Part shown: one piece after another, positions 1 to 7,955 of the stretch
How positions within the stretch are numbered: position 1 is the first letter of the stretch
Layout of the letters: each line of letters opens with the position of its first letter
Source of the DNA: Gammaproteobacteria bacterium
Lineage (GTDB): Bacteria; Pseudomonadota; Gammaproteobacteria; UBA6429
DNA: 22,781 nt
Direction of reading: 5' to 3'
Assembly: GCA_003232015.1 (NCBI GenBank)
Contig: QIKU01000230.1
Span: 1-22,781, forward strand
Translations under genes and position numbers: made by a program
The notes under the pieces: model-generated
What the model was told of the DNA's origin: nothing
Database searches by the model: none
Seen by the model: only the letters and a program-made list of their open reading frames with translations

Positions 1-12
1 TATAGCCAACGA

Positions 13-969
13 ATGCTTAATCCGTTTCGTGGTGTGATGAATGTGATCGATACCGGTGATGCCGATGCCGTTTCAACTGACGGAAAGATCTGGACACTCT
101 ATCTACGCGACAGCAATTTACAGAATATTGCCAATGATGGCGATATGAATATCGAAGTACCGGATATTCGCTTTGGCATATGGTCGGCAGAGAACGGGCT
201 CAAACGCTGCCCGCTATTAAACACAATGGACTATGGTGCCATACAAACCGCAGGGCTGGCCTTACTCAACACTGTCAAACACCATGCAAAAGAAGTTCCT
301 TTTAATCTGGCCGACCAGTATGAGCTCTGGCTGCTCGACAAGCATATGGACTTGCCACTGGCACTGTTACATAGCGAATGTTTTAAATCTGAGCTCGGCG
401 AGCCTGAATATAGACCATGGACATCGGGGATGTTATGCCGTGAAAGTTTCCAGTCAAAATATTTAGTCGAAAACAATCCCGACAATCATTTAAGTAACCA
501 CGCACAATGGCTAACCGAACAAATCAATGCCGCAGCTGGGAACCAACCTCAAGTACAATGGTTTTTACGTGACAAAGATCGCAATGGAGTCGGTTTAAAA
601 TGCTCATGTACCAATAACAAACTTGAAGGCCGAGCCCTGCCCAAACACATTTTTCCAAAATTGCTAATTAACCGCCGCTGGGTGAACCAACCCATTAATA
701 CCGTCGTAAAGGATTACCTCGGCTGGCATTCACCCTGGTTGCTTTTATTACAACATTTTGGTGATGCAACACGCGCCTTACTGGAAACAATGGCTTGCAA
801 ACAGCAAGCGCTAACAGTTGACGCACAACAACAACTCTACCCCAAAATTATAAATCAGCACGTTATAAAGGCCGCTCGAGTCGAAGCCACAATGCGAAAA
901 GCACAAGGAGAAGTTTCATCGCATCAGCGTAATATTGATATGGCCTACCTGGCCGCTGATTATTTTTAA
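13..969 (+). CDS. Conserved-looking protein of unknown function, 5' end uncertain
   Basis: I do not recognise the family. The frame is open to the left edge of the window and there is no ribosome binding site before the ATG at 13, so the true start may lie outside and the protein may be longer than 318 residues. The protein looks soluble: there is no signal peptide or membrane segment. It has a mixed composition, a Trp-rich middle (around WLTEQ, WFLRD, RRWVNQP, GWHSPW) and four scattered Cys in the N-terminal two thirds with no metal-binding pattern that I can name. The C-terminus is Gln- and Ala-rich and probably helical. It is convergent with the ars operon, 17 bp from the end of arsJ, so it is not part of that operon. 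Function is unknown. Confidence is in the coding call only. Confidence 0.75.
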   Translation: MLNPFRGVMNVIDTGDADAVSTDGKIWTLYLRDSNLQNIANDGDMNIEVPDIRFGIWSAENGLKRCPLLNTMDYGAIQTAGLALLNTVKHHAKEVPFNLADQYELWLLDKHMDLPLALLHSECFKSELGEPEYRPWTSGMLCRESFQSKYLVENNPDNHLSNHAQWLTEQINAAAGNQPQVQWFLRDKDRNGVGLKCSCTNNKLEGRALPKHIFPKLLINRRWVNQPINTVVKDYLGWHSPWLLLLQHFGDATRALLETMACKQQALTVDAQQQLYPKIINQHVIKAARVEATMRKAQGEVSSHQRNIDMAYLAADYF

Positions 970-986
970 ATAAATTTCATGGGCTG

Positions 987-2210
987 TTAACCATTCAGAT
1001 GTTGGGCTGGCTCAACAACTAAACGAGTAGAAAACACCCCCGCCAGTAAAATAAAAACCGTTGAAATAAGCAAGCACCCTACTAGACCTTGTGTTTGGTA
1101 TACCCAGCCTGACAGTACCGTTCCACTTAGTCTACCAGCGGCATTAGCCATGTAATAAAAACCGACATTCAATGCAACCTTATCTTTATCTGACCAGGCA
1201 ACAATTAGATAAGAGTGTACCGCAGAGTTAATTGCAAACACAAAACCAAAAGCAATAAGCCCGCCGATCAAAACAATATCTGCCTGAAACCCAACGTATA
1301 AAGCAGTGGCAATAGCCGCAGGGAAAATGGCCAGAATAAAAGACCAACGCATGGCTGTATTACCATCGGGGCCTTTGCCATGATGGCTTTTTCGTAATAA
1401 TCCAGGTGCGCTGGCCTGCACCATGCCATAGCCAATAACCCATGCAGCCAGAAAACTGCCTACGTTTATAAAGGACCAGTTCAGAACAGAATAAAGATAC
1501 ACCGGTAGCGCCACTACAAACCAGACATCGCGCGCACCGAACAGGAAAAAACGTGCAATCGACAGGCGGTTGATAGCTGCTGTTTTTGAAAATACCCGAC
1601 TAAATTTCTGCTTTTCTTTTGACTTACCCAGACCTGACGGCAGCATAAACAGGCAAGTTAATAACACCAGAAACAGACTAGCCGCTAAAACCGTGAGTGC
1701 CCCTCTAAACTCGAATAGCTGCAATAGCAATGCACCAATAAAAAAACCAACACCTTTTAATGCATTTTTTGAGCCTGTTAAAATAGCAACCCAACGAAAT
1801 AAAATATTATCTTTGTTAGCATGACTATCTGGTACTAGTTTTTTTACACTGGCCTTAGCTGACATTTTATTCAGATCTTTTGCAATACCGGATAACGCTT
1901 GCGCCAGCATCACATAGCTAACAGACAGCCACGCTTCCGGCACCATGAGCATCGCAAGTGCAACAACCTGAATGGCCATCCCAATATGCATTGTTAAATT
2001 CAGGCCAATACGAGAGCCTAACCAACCACCCACCAAATTAGTGACAATACCAAAAAATTCATAGAACAAAAACAGCATGGCGACTTCAAAGGGCGAATAA
2101 CCCAGCAAATGAAAGTACAAAACCACCAGCATCCGTAAAGCACCATCGGTAATGGTAAAAGCCCAGTAACCTCCGGTAATAATCAAATAGTTTTTCAGAT
2201 GGGTGTTCAT
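987..2210 (-). CDS. arsJ: ArsJ, organoarsenical efflux MFS permease
   Basis: This is a 407-residue major facilitator superfamily permease with about twelve hydrophobic segments throughout. Its N-terminus (NYLIITGGYWAFTITDGALR) and overall character match the ArsJ family. ArsJ is known to export 1-arseno-3-phosphoglycerate, the unstable product made by the GAPDH partner; the product breaks down outside the cell and releases arsenate. The assignment is strengthened by context: it is the last gene of arsR-GAPDH-arsJ, 17 bp behind the GAPDH gene and clearly co-transcribed. The start is the ATG at 2210, although no good Shine-Dalgarno precedes it, which suggests translational coupling to the upstream gene. 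It ends 17 bp from the convergent gene at 13-969. A generic sugar or drug MFS transporter is the alternative, but the gene pair makes that unlikely. Confidence 0.92.
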   Translation of the reverse strand: MNTHLKNYLIITGGYWAFTITDGALRMLVVLYFHLLGYSPFEVAMLFLFYEFFGIVTNLVGGWLGSRIGLNLTMHIGMAIQVVALAMLMVPEAWLSVSYVMLAQALSGIAKDLNKMSAKASVKKLVPDSHANKDNILFRWVAILTGSKNALKGVGFFIGALLLQLFEFRGALTVLAASLFLVLLTCLFMLPSGLGKSKEKQKFSRVFSKTAAINRLSIARFFLFGARDVWFVVALPVYLYSVLNWSFINVGSFLAAWVIGYGMVQASAPGLLRKSHHGKGPDGNTAMRWSFILAIFPAAIATALYVGFQADIVLIGGLIAFGFVFAINSAVHSYLIVAWSDKDKVALNVGFYYMANAAGRLSGTVLSGWVYQTQGLVGCLLISTVFILLAGVFSTRLVVEPAQHLNG

Positions 2211-2227
2211 GCTGGAATGGGCAATAA

Positions 2228-3235
2228 CTACATGTCTTCAGAAATAAAAGCGGCCAGTTCCATCATCCGGTTCACATAGCCCCATTCATTGTCATACCAG
2301 GCATATATTTTCACTTGTGTATCGTTCACAACCATCGTTGACAAGGCATCAATAATGCTGGAACGTGGATCATTCACATAGTCCACCGACACCAGTGGTC
2401 GCTCTTCGTAACCCAATATCCCTTTTAATTCATTTTCTGATGCACGCTTAAACAATGCATTTATTTCTTCGGCACTGGTTTCTCGCTTAGCTTCAAAAAC
2501 AAAGTCGGTTAATGATGCATTGAGTAGTGGCACACGTACCGCATGACCATTTAACCTTCCCTTTAACTCTGGAAATATCTTTGTAATCGCCTTTGCAGAG
2601 CCGGTTGATGTAGGAATAAGTGACTGCCCGCAAGCGCGTGCTCGGCGTAAATCTTTATGACCTTTATCAACAATCGTCTGGGTATTGGTAATATCATGAA
2701 TGGTCGTCATGCAGCCATGTTTGATACCGACCGTATCCATCATTACTTTAATAAAAGGCGCCAGACAATTTGTTGTACAGGATGCGGCGGTAATTATATT
2801 ATGCTGCTTTGCATTATATTCATGCTGATTAATGCCATACACAATATTGATCGCTGGCGATGGTACCGGTGCCGAAACCAGTACTTTCTTTATCCCTTGT
2901 TCAAAATAGCACTGCAATGCCGCTTCGGTTTTAAACTGGCCGGTACATTCAATAACCATGTCGATATTCTTTGCAGCCCAGTCAATAGCTGCGGGATTAT
3001 TTTCAGAACTATAACTCACATATTTATCATCGACGATAATCGCATTAGTAGCCGTTACAATATTTCGATTCCAGCGGCCATGCACAGAATCAAATTCCAG
3101 CAAATGCGCCATAGCAAGATTGTCACCGGCTATTTCATTGATATGCACTATTTCATAAGCCGGATTATCCCAACCTGCCCGAAACCCAAGCCGCCCCATG
3201 CGACCAAAGCCATTAATGGCAACGCGTATTGTCAT
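2228..3235 (-). CDS. ArsJ-associated glyceraldehyde-3-phosphate dehydrogenase
   Basis: This is a full-length 335-residue GAPDH. It has the NAD-binding glycine motif GFGRMGR (residues 9-15), the catalytic SCTTN with Cys153, His180 as the general base, and the C-terminal WYDNEWGY. The usual NAD-binding Asp of the N-D-L motif is Glu here (N33-E34-I35). In this operon type the enzyme uses arsenate instead of phosphate on glyceraldehyde-3-phosphate and makes 1-arseno-3-phosphoglycerate for export by ArsJ. That is known of the family and inferred here from position between arsR and arsJ. An AGGG ribosome binding site lies about 7 bp before the ATG. The gene starts 42 bp after arsR. The long open frame on the opposite strand inside this gene is a shadow. 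The glycolytic GAPDH should be elsewhere in the genome; this copy is probably arsenic-induced. Confidence 0.93.
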   Translation of the reverse strand: MTIRVAINGFGRMGRLGFRAGWDNPAYEIVHINEIAGDNLAMAHLLEFDSVHGRWNRNIVTATNAIIVDDKYVSYSSENNPAAIDWAAKNIDMVIECTGQFKTEAALQCYFEQGIKKVLVSAPVPSPAINIVYGINQHEYNAKQHNIITAASCTTNCLAPFIKVMMDTVGIKHGCMTTIHDITNTQTIVDKGHKDLRRARACGQSLIPTSTGSAKAITKIFPELKGRLNGHAVRVPLLNASLTDFVFEAKRETSAEEINALFKRASENELKGILGYEERPLVSVDYVNDPRSSIIDALSTMVVNDTQVKIYAWYDNEWGYVNRMMELAAFISEDM

Positions 3236-3277
3236 GTTATTACCCTGAACTAATTTGAAGTTATTCGAATAAAACCA

Positions 3278-3631
3278 TTAGGCACAGCAAGCTGCATCAG
3301 GGCGATTCGGCATGCCCGCCAGCACTTGCATATCATTGATAAAGGGCTGCTGTTGCTTATTTGCCTCAACCGTCACCACTAATACCTCACTCGCCCAGGC
3401 GGCCAGCTGAGGGTGGATACGGTAGTACATCCATTGCCCTGCACGGCGCGTTTCGACCAGACCATCGGCACGTAGTAAGGCAAGGTGACGGGAAATCATC
3501 GGTTGCGATAAATTCAGAGCATGGATTAATTCACAAACACAAAGCTCACCTTGCGCTTGCAGTAAAGTAAGTACTCGCAAACGTATCTCATTGGCAAGCG
3601 CGGAAAAGAGGATGTGGGTATCAATATTCAT
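3278..3631 (-). CDS. arsR: ArsR-family arsenic-responsive repressor
   Basis: This is a small winged-helix repressor of 117 residues from the chosen ATG. The metal site typical of E. coli-type ArsR is present as ELCVCEL (Cys31 and Cys33) at the start of the recognition region, followed by the DNA-contacting SQPMISRHLALLRADGLV and the wing RRAGQWMYYRIHP. A Cys-Cys pair (115-116) sits two residues from the C-terminus and could add ligands. As(III) or Sb(III) binding should release it from the operator just upstream. The ATG at 3631 was chosen because the family starts near this point. The frame continues upstream to an ATG at 3670, but that would run through the likely promoter. AGAGG directly abuts the chosen ATG, too close for a normal ribosome binding site. 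It heads the operon arsR-GAPDH-arsJ and is divergent from merR. Confidence 0.93.
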   Translation of the reverse strand: MNIDTHILFSALANEIRLRVLTLLQAQGELCVCELIHALNLSQPMISRHLALLRADGLVETRRAGQWMYYRIHPQLAAWASEVLVVTVEANKQQQPFINDMQVLAGMPNRPDAACCA

Positions 3632-3637
3632 CCTCTT

Positions 3638-3679
3638 AATATACGATATAACATATATATGATCAAGCATATATAACAA
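3638..3679 (-). promoter_or_regulatory. Candidate ars promoter with ArsR operator
   Basis: A perfect inverted repeat, TATATATG (3654-3661) and CATATATA (3668-3675), is separated by 6 bp. It overlaps two possible sigma-70 promoters reading toward arsR. One is TTGATC (3666-3661), 17 bp, TATATT (3643-3638). The other is TTGTTA (3679-3674), 18 bp, TATGTT (3655-3650). In both cases a bound repressor would block RNA polymerase, as expected for ArsR. The first promoter would place the RNA start almost on the arsR ATG. The operator assignment is inferred from symmetry and position. The AT-rich alternation makes chance symmetry more likely than usual. Confidence 0.5.
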
Positions 3680-3745
3680 TATCAGGAACTATTATCAAAA
3701 ATATCCGTCTGTAGATAACAACAGAATATTTAGCAGGAACCTGTC

Positions 3746-4147
3746 ATGACAAAACCACGCACCATCGGCCAGCTTGCCCGTCAGGCTGGCGTTAATATTG
3801 AGACCATCCGTTATTACCAACGTCTGGGAATTATTAGCGAGCCGCCGAAACCTGAGCAAGGCTACCGCGTTTACCCACATGAAAGTGTCGAACGTATTTT
3901 ATTTATCCGACGCGCAAAGCAACTGGGCTTTAGCTTAAAAGAAATTGCTGAATTACTAGAGCTTGGAGATGGCCACTGCGATGACGTACGACTGCGTGCG
4001 GAAAATAAACAAGCACAGATCAACAAACAAATTCGGGACTTACAAAATTTGCAGCAAACACTTGATAAACTAATTAAAACCTGCCAGCAGAAAAAAAATA
4101 CTACACGCTGCCCTATTGTTGAGTCACTTAGTGGTTTACATTCTTAA
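3746..4147 (+). CDS. merR: MerR, mercury-responsive transcriptional regulator
   Basis: This is a 133-residue MerR-family activator/repressor. The N-terminal winged helix (TIGQLARQAGVNIETIRYYQ, then Y-R-V-Y) is followed by a long dimerisation helix and a C-terminal metal loop. Three cysteines, C78, C113 and C122, have exactly the 35- and 9-residue spacing of the Hg(II) ligands C82, C117 and C126 of transposon MerR, which separates it from ZntR, CueR and other relatives. It holds the mer promoter in a poised state and untwists it when Hg(II) binds. AGGA precedes the ATG by about 8 bp. In textbook mer loci merR is adjacent and divergent to merT. Here it is divergent to arsR, and its target promoter at 7528-7559 lies about 3.4 kb downstream beyond an unrelated gene. 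I see no MerR-type dyad in its own upstream region. Confidence 0.92.
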   Translation: MTKPRTIGQLARQAGVNIETIRYYQRLGIISEPPKPEQGYRVYPHESVERILFIRRAKQLGFSLKEIAELLELGDGHCDDVRLRAENKQAQINKQIRDLQNLQQTLDKLIKTCQQKKNTTRCPIVESLSGLHS

Positions 4148-4240
4148 ATTAACCACCGTTATGTATATGCTTTCTTTTCTATTTATAAATGAGTACTGAT
4201 AAAGATTGCTTCACTATCGCTCACAAAAAAAATGTAAAAC

Positions 4241-7117
4241 TCACTGAACTTGTTGCGCATATTTAACCTGCAGATCATGCTCGTGCAACCAGCTTATAAA
4301 ATCACTGGCAGATAATGGCTTCGAGAAATAGTAACCCTGAAAAACTTCACAGCCCAACTCAATCAATATTTTTCGTTGTACTTCAGTTTCAACACCTTCG
4401 GCAATAATACCCAGGTTCATGTGCTTCCCCATATCGATAATAGTTTCAACCAGTGGGTGGTCATTGCTTTCTGTTAATTCACTGATAAAAGCTCGATCTA
4501 TTTTAAGGATTTGCATTGGCATATCTTTTAAATAAGCCAGAGATGAATAGCCCGTACCAAAATCGTCAAGCGCCACCTGAATACCAGCGGCACGCAGTTT
4601 TGACAATTTATCACGCGTATCGCCGACATCTTTTAGTAGCGCTGTTTCTGTTAGTTCCAGCACAATTTGTTCGGGTCGCAAACGGTAATCAGCCAGGGCA
4701 TTAATCACACTAACAACAAACCCCGGAGCCGCAAATTGCCATGCACTGACATTGACAGAAATATGGCCATCAAAAGAAATATTGTTATTTTGCCAGTCTT
4801 TATACTGGCGACAAGCTTCATGAAAAACCCAGTGGCCAATCGCGTGTATTAAACCCGTTTCTTCTGCAATAGGAATAAAGCGATCCGGTGATACCTGCCC
4901 TAGCTTTGGATGCTTCCAGCGTAGCAATGCTTCCACACCAATAAGTTGTCCGCTAATATTAAGTTGCGGCTGATAATGCAATGTTAGCTCATTTTTTTCA
5001 ATCGCATGGCGCAGGCCTCTTTCTATTTTTAAGCGCTCATCTACACGTTCCTGCATTGAAGACTGATAATACTGAATAAGACCCCGGCCTTTATTTTTTG
5101 CCTGATACAAAGCCATATCGGCACGCCGCATAATATCAACCTCGGTTTCCCCCTGTTGTGGGAATAAAACAATCCCAACACTTGCACCAATATTTAATAT
5201 TCGCTTTTCCAGCTTAAAGGGTTCACAAAGTGCATTGACAATTTTCTCTGCGATATAACCAGCAAGCTCTTCTAGTGGCTCTTCTTGCTTTCGGCTGATT
5301 ATCACGACAAATTCGTCACCGCCAATTCGGGCAACAAAATCCTGCTCACCGATTGTATTGCGTAATCGTTCAGCCACTAATTTCAGAACATCATCCCCTA
5401 CATCATGACTTAAAGCATCATTAATTGTTTTAAAGTGATCCAGATCGATTAACAGCATCGCCCCGGCAAGTGGCGCTTCTTTTAGTTGTGCCAATAAGTT
5501 GATAATGTATTCATGCAATGCGGCACGATTTGACAGACCCGTTAAATAATCATTAAATGCCAAACGGCGAATGTTCGCCTCTGCTTTAACGCGTTCAAGC
5601 TCAGCGCCTGCGCGAGCCGCAAATATTTCTAACACCGACGTTAATCTTGCAACATCATTCATCGGTTTAGTGTCCATCACAACCATTAAGCCAATGGCAA
5701 TATTATTAGAGTCAAACAAGGGTGAGCCGATATAACTGGCCAGCTCCATATCCTTAAGCATAATATCTTTTGGAAATAAGTCCTGCACCTTATTTGGGTA
5801 AGAACAGGTTTTCTGGCCTACTACGTTTTCACAGGGTGTGTTATCTAAATGGTAACTGAAGTTATCAACAATATTTTCATCTGCAGACAGTGAGATAACA
5901 TTAACCTGCCTTTTATTTTTATCATCAAGAACACCAATAAAAGCATACTTTGCATCAAACAATTTACTAAGCTGAACCACCATCTGTCCATAAATCTGAC
6001 CACCCAGCTGCCCTGAGACACCTCGCGCAATACTATGCAAAGCTTCATCTGCTCGCCGACGTGCCGTAATATCTGTAGATATACCACACACTGCATATGC
6101 TTTATTATGGTTATCAAATAATGGGAACTTAATTGTATGATAAGTACGCTGAATCTCCTCTGAATATTTTACCTGCTCATCAAATTCAACTATCTTCTCT
6201 TGCTCAAACACCTGTAGATCATTTTCCCTTAAAGTATCGGCTGTTTGCTTGTCAAACATACTGTAATCGGTGTTACCCAGCATCTCGATATTTTTTGTAT
6301 TAAATAATATTTCATATTCACGGTTAACCATTAAATACTTACCATTGATATCTTTCATATAAACAACAGCCGGCACATGGTCAATGATCGATGAAATACG
6401 TTGTATACGCTGCCGAAATTCCTGATGCAGGGCAATGCCGACTACCAGAATAAGAGAAGGGAAACCAAATTGTGCCAAAGGAATAAAGTCCAGAAGCCCC
6501 ATACGTACTAACAATGTTTGACCAATAAAGATGCTGCACATCAATACGCCTAAAAACAGCATTAAACCCTGGTGATGCTGGCCATTGCGATACTGGCAAA
6601 TTGCGGCATAAAAAGAATAACCTAATTGCGATAACAAACTCGACCACAACAAAAGGCCAAAAAAATTCATCTTATTAACAGTGTGCGCAACGATTTGCTC
6701 CCCCCAGGGCAGGGTTACCGTTGTAATTTCAGGAAGCGTATCAAAAAACTCACCATAAGGCAGGAGAGTATTAGGTATGAGCTGGAAAAAAGAATATAAA
6801 CTGACTAACCACACCAGTGCTCGTATGCCAACACCCGTGTAGCTATAAACAAACCAGCTCCAGAACGTAAAGGTAAGCAGAGCAAAGCTTGCACGCCATC
6901 GATAAGCTTCCACATAATCCTGCTGCGTCTCTGCCTGATAGGCAAAAAGTTCAGCCGCCATAAAGCCAACGATAAAAAAGCTCATCAAGCTAAAAAACAA
7001 ATGAAGATTTTTACGTGCCTGCTGCTGCCGGGTATGAAAATGATGCAGTAAAAAATGGACACCTGCATACAGGCTAACACCTATCAGTGCCGCAATAAGC
7101 CAACTTAATATAGGCAT
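4241..7117 (-). CDS. Membrane PAS-GAF-GGDEF-EAL cyclic di-GMP protein
   Basis: This 958-residue bifunctional candidate makes and/or degrades cyclic di-GMP. Residues 1-235 hold about seven membrane helices, 243-355 a PAS domain (HVPAVVYMKD... DITARRRADEA), and about 360-515 a GAF domain. The GGDEF domain has an intact active site G599-GDEF-603 and metal-site LIDLDHFK. The EAL domain keeps E729-A-L, NVSAWQF, LELTETA, DDFGTGYSS and AEGVET, so both halves look catalytically competent. The inhibitory I-site RxxD expected before GGDEF reads GEQD (590-593), so product inhibition is probably lost. The gene lies antisense between merR and merTP and is not of a mercury resistance family. The start at the ATG 7117 has only a distant GGAG. 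What signal the membrane or GAF part senses is unknown. Confidence 0.93.
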   Translation of the reverse strand: MPILSWLIAALIGVSLYAGVHFLLHHFHTRQQQARKNLHLFFSLMSFFIVGFMAAELFAYQAETQQDYVEAYRWRASFALLTFTFWSWFVYSYTGVGIRALVWLVSLYSFFQLIPNTLLPYGEFFDTLPEITTVTLPWGEQIVAHTVNKMNFFGLLLWSSLLSQLGYSFYAAICQYRNGQHHQGLMLFLGVLMCSIFIGQTLLVRMGLLDFIPLAQFGFPSLILVVGIALHQEFRQRIQRISSIIDHVPAVVYMKDINGKYLMVNREYEILFNTKNIEMLGNTDYSMFDKQTADTLRENDLQVFEQEKIVEFDEQVKYSEEIQRTYHTIKFPLFDNHNKAYAVCGISTDITARRRADEALHSIARGVSGQLGGQIYGQMVVQLSKLFDAKYAFIGVLDDKNKRQVNVISLSADENIVDNFSYHLDNTPCENVVGQKTCSYPNKVQDLFPKDIMLKDMELASYIGSPLFDSNNIAIGLMVVMDTKPMNDVARLTSVLEIFAARAGAELERVKAEANIRRLAFNDYLTGLSNRAALHEYIINLLAQLKEAPLAGAMLLIDLDHFKTINDALSHDVGDDVLKLVAERLRNTIGEQDFVARIGGDEFVVIISRKQEEPLEELAGYIAEKIVNALCEPFKLEKRILNIGASVGIVLFPQQGETEVDIMRRADMALYQAKNKGRGLIQYYQSSMQERVDERLKIERGLRHAIEKNELTLHYQPQLNISGQLIGVEALLRWKHPKLGQVSPDRFIPIAEETGLIHAIGHWVFHEACRQYKDWQNNNISFDGHISVNVSAWQFAAPGFVVSVINALADYRLRPEQIVLELTETALLKDVGDTRDKLSKLRAAGIQVALDDFGTGYSSLAYLKDMPMQILKIDRAFISELTESNDHPLVETIIDMGKHMNLGIIAEGVETEVQRKILIELGCEVFQGYYFSKPLSASDFISWLHEHDLQVKYAQQVQ

Positions 7118-7578
7118 GCCGGACGACTATCTCCATTATCCATCGTGTCATTTAAGATTAGCAGTCTTTTCACCATTATTAAAAGAAAATCATGAATTTA
7201 AGTACACGGAAATAAATAATATCCAGTACGAAAATATCATTATATTCCTGAGTTTGGCTTTCGCTTTATTACTATAATTCCCTATAAAATCACTCGGGTA
7301 AATTCAAGTGCTAAATTAAGTACTATCGCAAAACCTTTAGCTAAAGTAATGTTCCGCCTATATCAAAAAACCAGCCACAAGGAGCTGATTAAGCTGTTGT
7401 TTTTTAAGGATCTTAAACCCTAAAATTCACTCTTGAGGTTATTGTGGTGTTAATGCAAAAGTCTTTTGCTACGAGCAAAAACGTATATTCCAGGGAACCT
7501 CGGATTAAACCGAGCATCAAATCCAACTTGACTCTGTACATAGGTACAGTTTGTAAACTTAGCTTAAAGGAAAGCAAA
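7118..7578. other. 461-bp intergenic region upstream of merT
   Basis: This stretch is AT-rich and holds no credible gene. The left part (7118-7200) should contain the promoter of the GGDEF-EAL gene, though no clear -35/-10 pair stands out. The right end carries the MerR-type promoter of merTP (7528-7559). Around 7365-7410 a short AGCT...AGCT hairpin runs into a T-rich tract on the plus strand, a weak terminator-like shape with no obvious gene before it. An open frame from a GTG at 7444 runs into merT but passes through the promoter, so it is not considered coding. I found no insertion sequence remnant or flanking direct repeat that would explain how merR became separated from merT. Confidence 0.6.
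7528..7559 (+). promoter_or_regulatory. merT promoter with MerR operator
   Basis: The -35 is TTGACT (7528-7533), identical to that of transposon mer promoters. Immediately after it comes the perfect dyad CTGTAC-ATAG-GTACAG (7534-7549), close to the known CCGTAC-ATGA-GTACGG operator. The best -10 is TAAACT (7554-7559), giving a 20-bp spacer; a 19-bp spacer would need the poor hexamer GTAAAC. Overlong spacers are the hallmark of MerR-type promoters, which are silent until the regulator distorts the DNA. It lies about 20 bp before the merT start. Confidence 0.88.
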
Positions 7579-7938
7579 ATGACTGAATCACCTAATACAA
7601 AAAATACCGGCAGCATTGTAGCCGCCTCATTAGCCGCAATCGGGGCTTCGGTTTGCTGTATTGGGCCGCTGGTCTTACTCGCCATGGGCATTGGCGGCAC
7701 CTGGATTAGCACCCTGACCGCACTTGAACCTTACCGACCCATTTTTATTGCCATTACGCTGGTCTTCCTGTTTATGGCATTTCGTAAACTTTATATTATA
7801 CCGCGCCAATGTACCCCCGGAGATACCTGCGCCCTGCCACGTACTTTACGCAACCAACGTATTATTTTCTGGCTCGTTTCTGTCACTCTTATTGCTTTAC
7901 TGGCTTTTCCTTATTACGGCTTAATTTTTTTTGAATAA
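7579..7938 (+). CDS. merT: MerT, inner-membrane mercuric ion transporter
   Basis: This 119-residue protein has three hydrophobic segments, close to the usual 116 of transposon MerT. The two diagnostic cysteine pairs are present: adjacent C26-C27 in the first membrane helix (ASVCCIGPLV) and C78/C84 in the cytoplasmic loop (RQCTPGDTCALP). MerT takes Hg(II) from MerP and moves it into the cytoplasm. The ATG at 7579 was chosen because it has AAAGGAAA about 6 bp upstream and starts at the family's usual point. A longer frame reaching back to 7444 would overlap the mer promoter. merP follows after 17 bp. No mercuric reductase is encoded downstream in this window, so import here is not coupled to reduction in the same operon. 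Confidence 0.93.
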   Translation: MTESPNTKNTGSIVAASLAAIGASVCCIGPLVLLAMGIGGTWISTLTALEPYRPIFIAITLVFLFMAFRKLYIIPRQCTPGDTCALPRTLRNQRIIFWLVSVTLIALLAFPYYGLIFFE

Positions 7939-7955
7939 TTAAATGGAGAACAACG

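Noticed and set aside
2657..3253. 198-codon open frame on the plus strand
   Set aside because: It lies entirely antisense to the well-supported GAPDH gene and reads as a low-quality His/Ile/Cys-rich sequence without a ribosome binding site.
7365..7412. Terminator or hairpin upstream of merT
   Set aside because: The AGCT-GATTA-AGCT stem is only 4 bp, and no plus-strand gene precedes it, so the T-run is probably chance in AT-rich DNA.
7444..7578. N-terminal extension of MerT from a GTG at 7444
   Set aside because: It would translate through the -35, operator and -10 of the mer promoter. The ATG at 7579 has a proper ribosome binding site and matches the family start.
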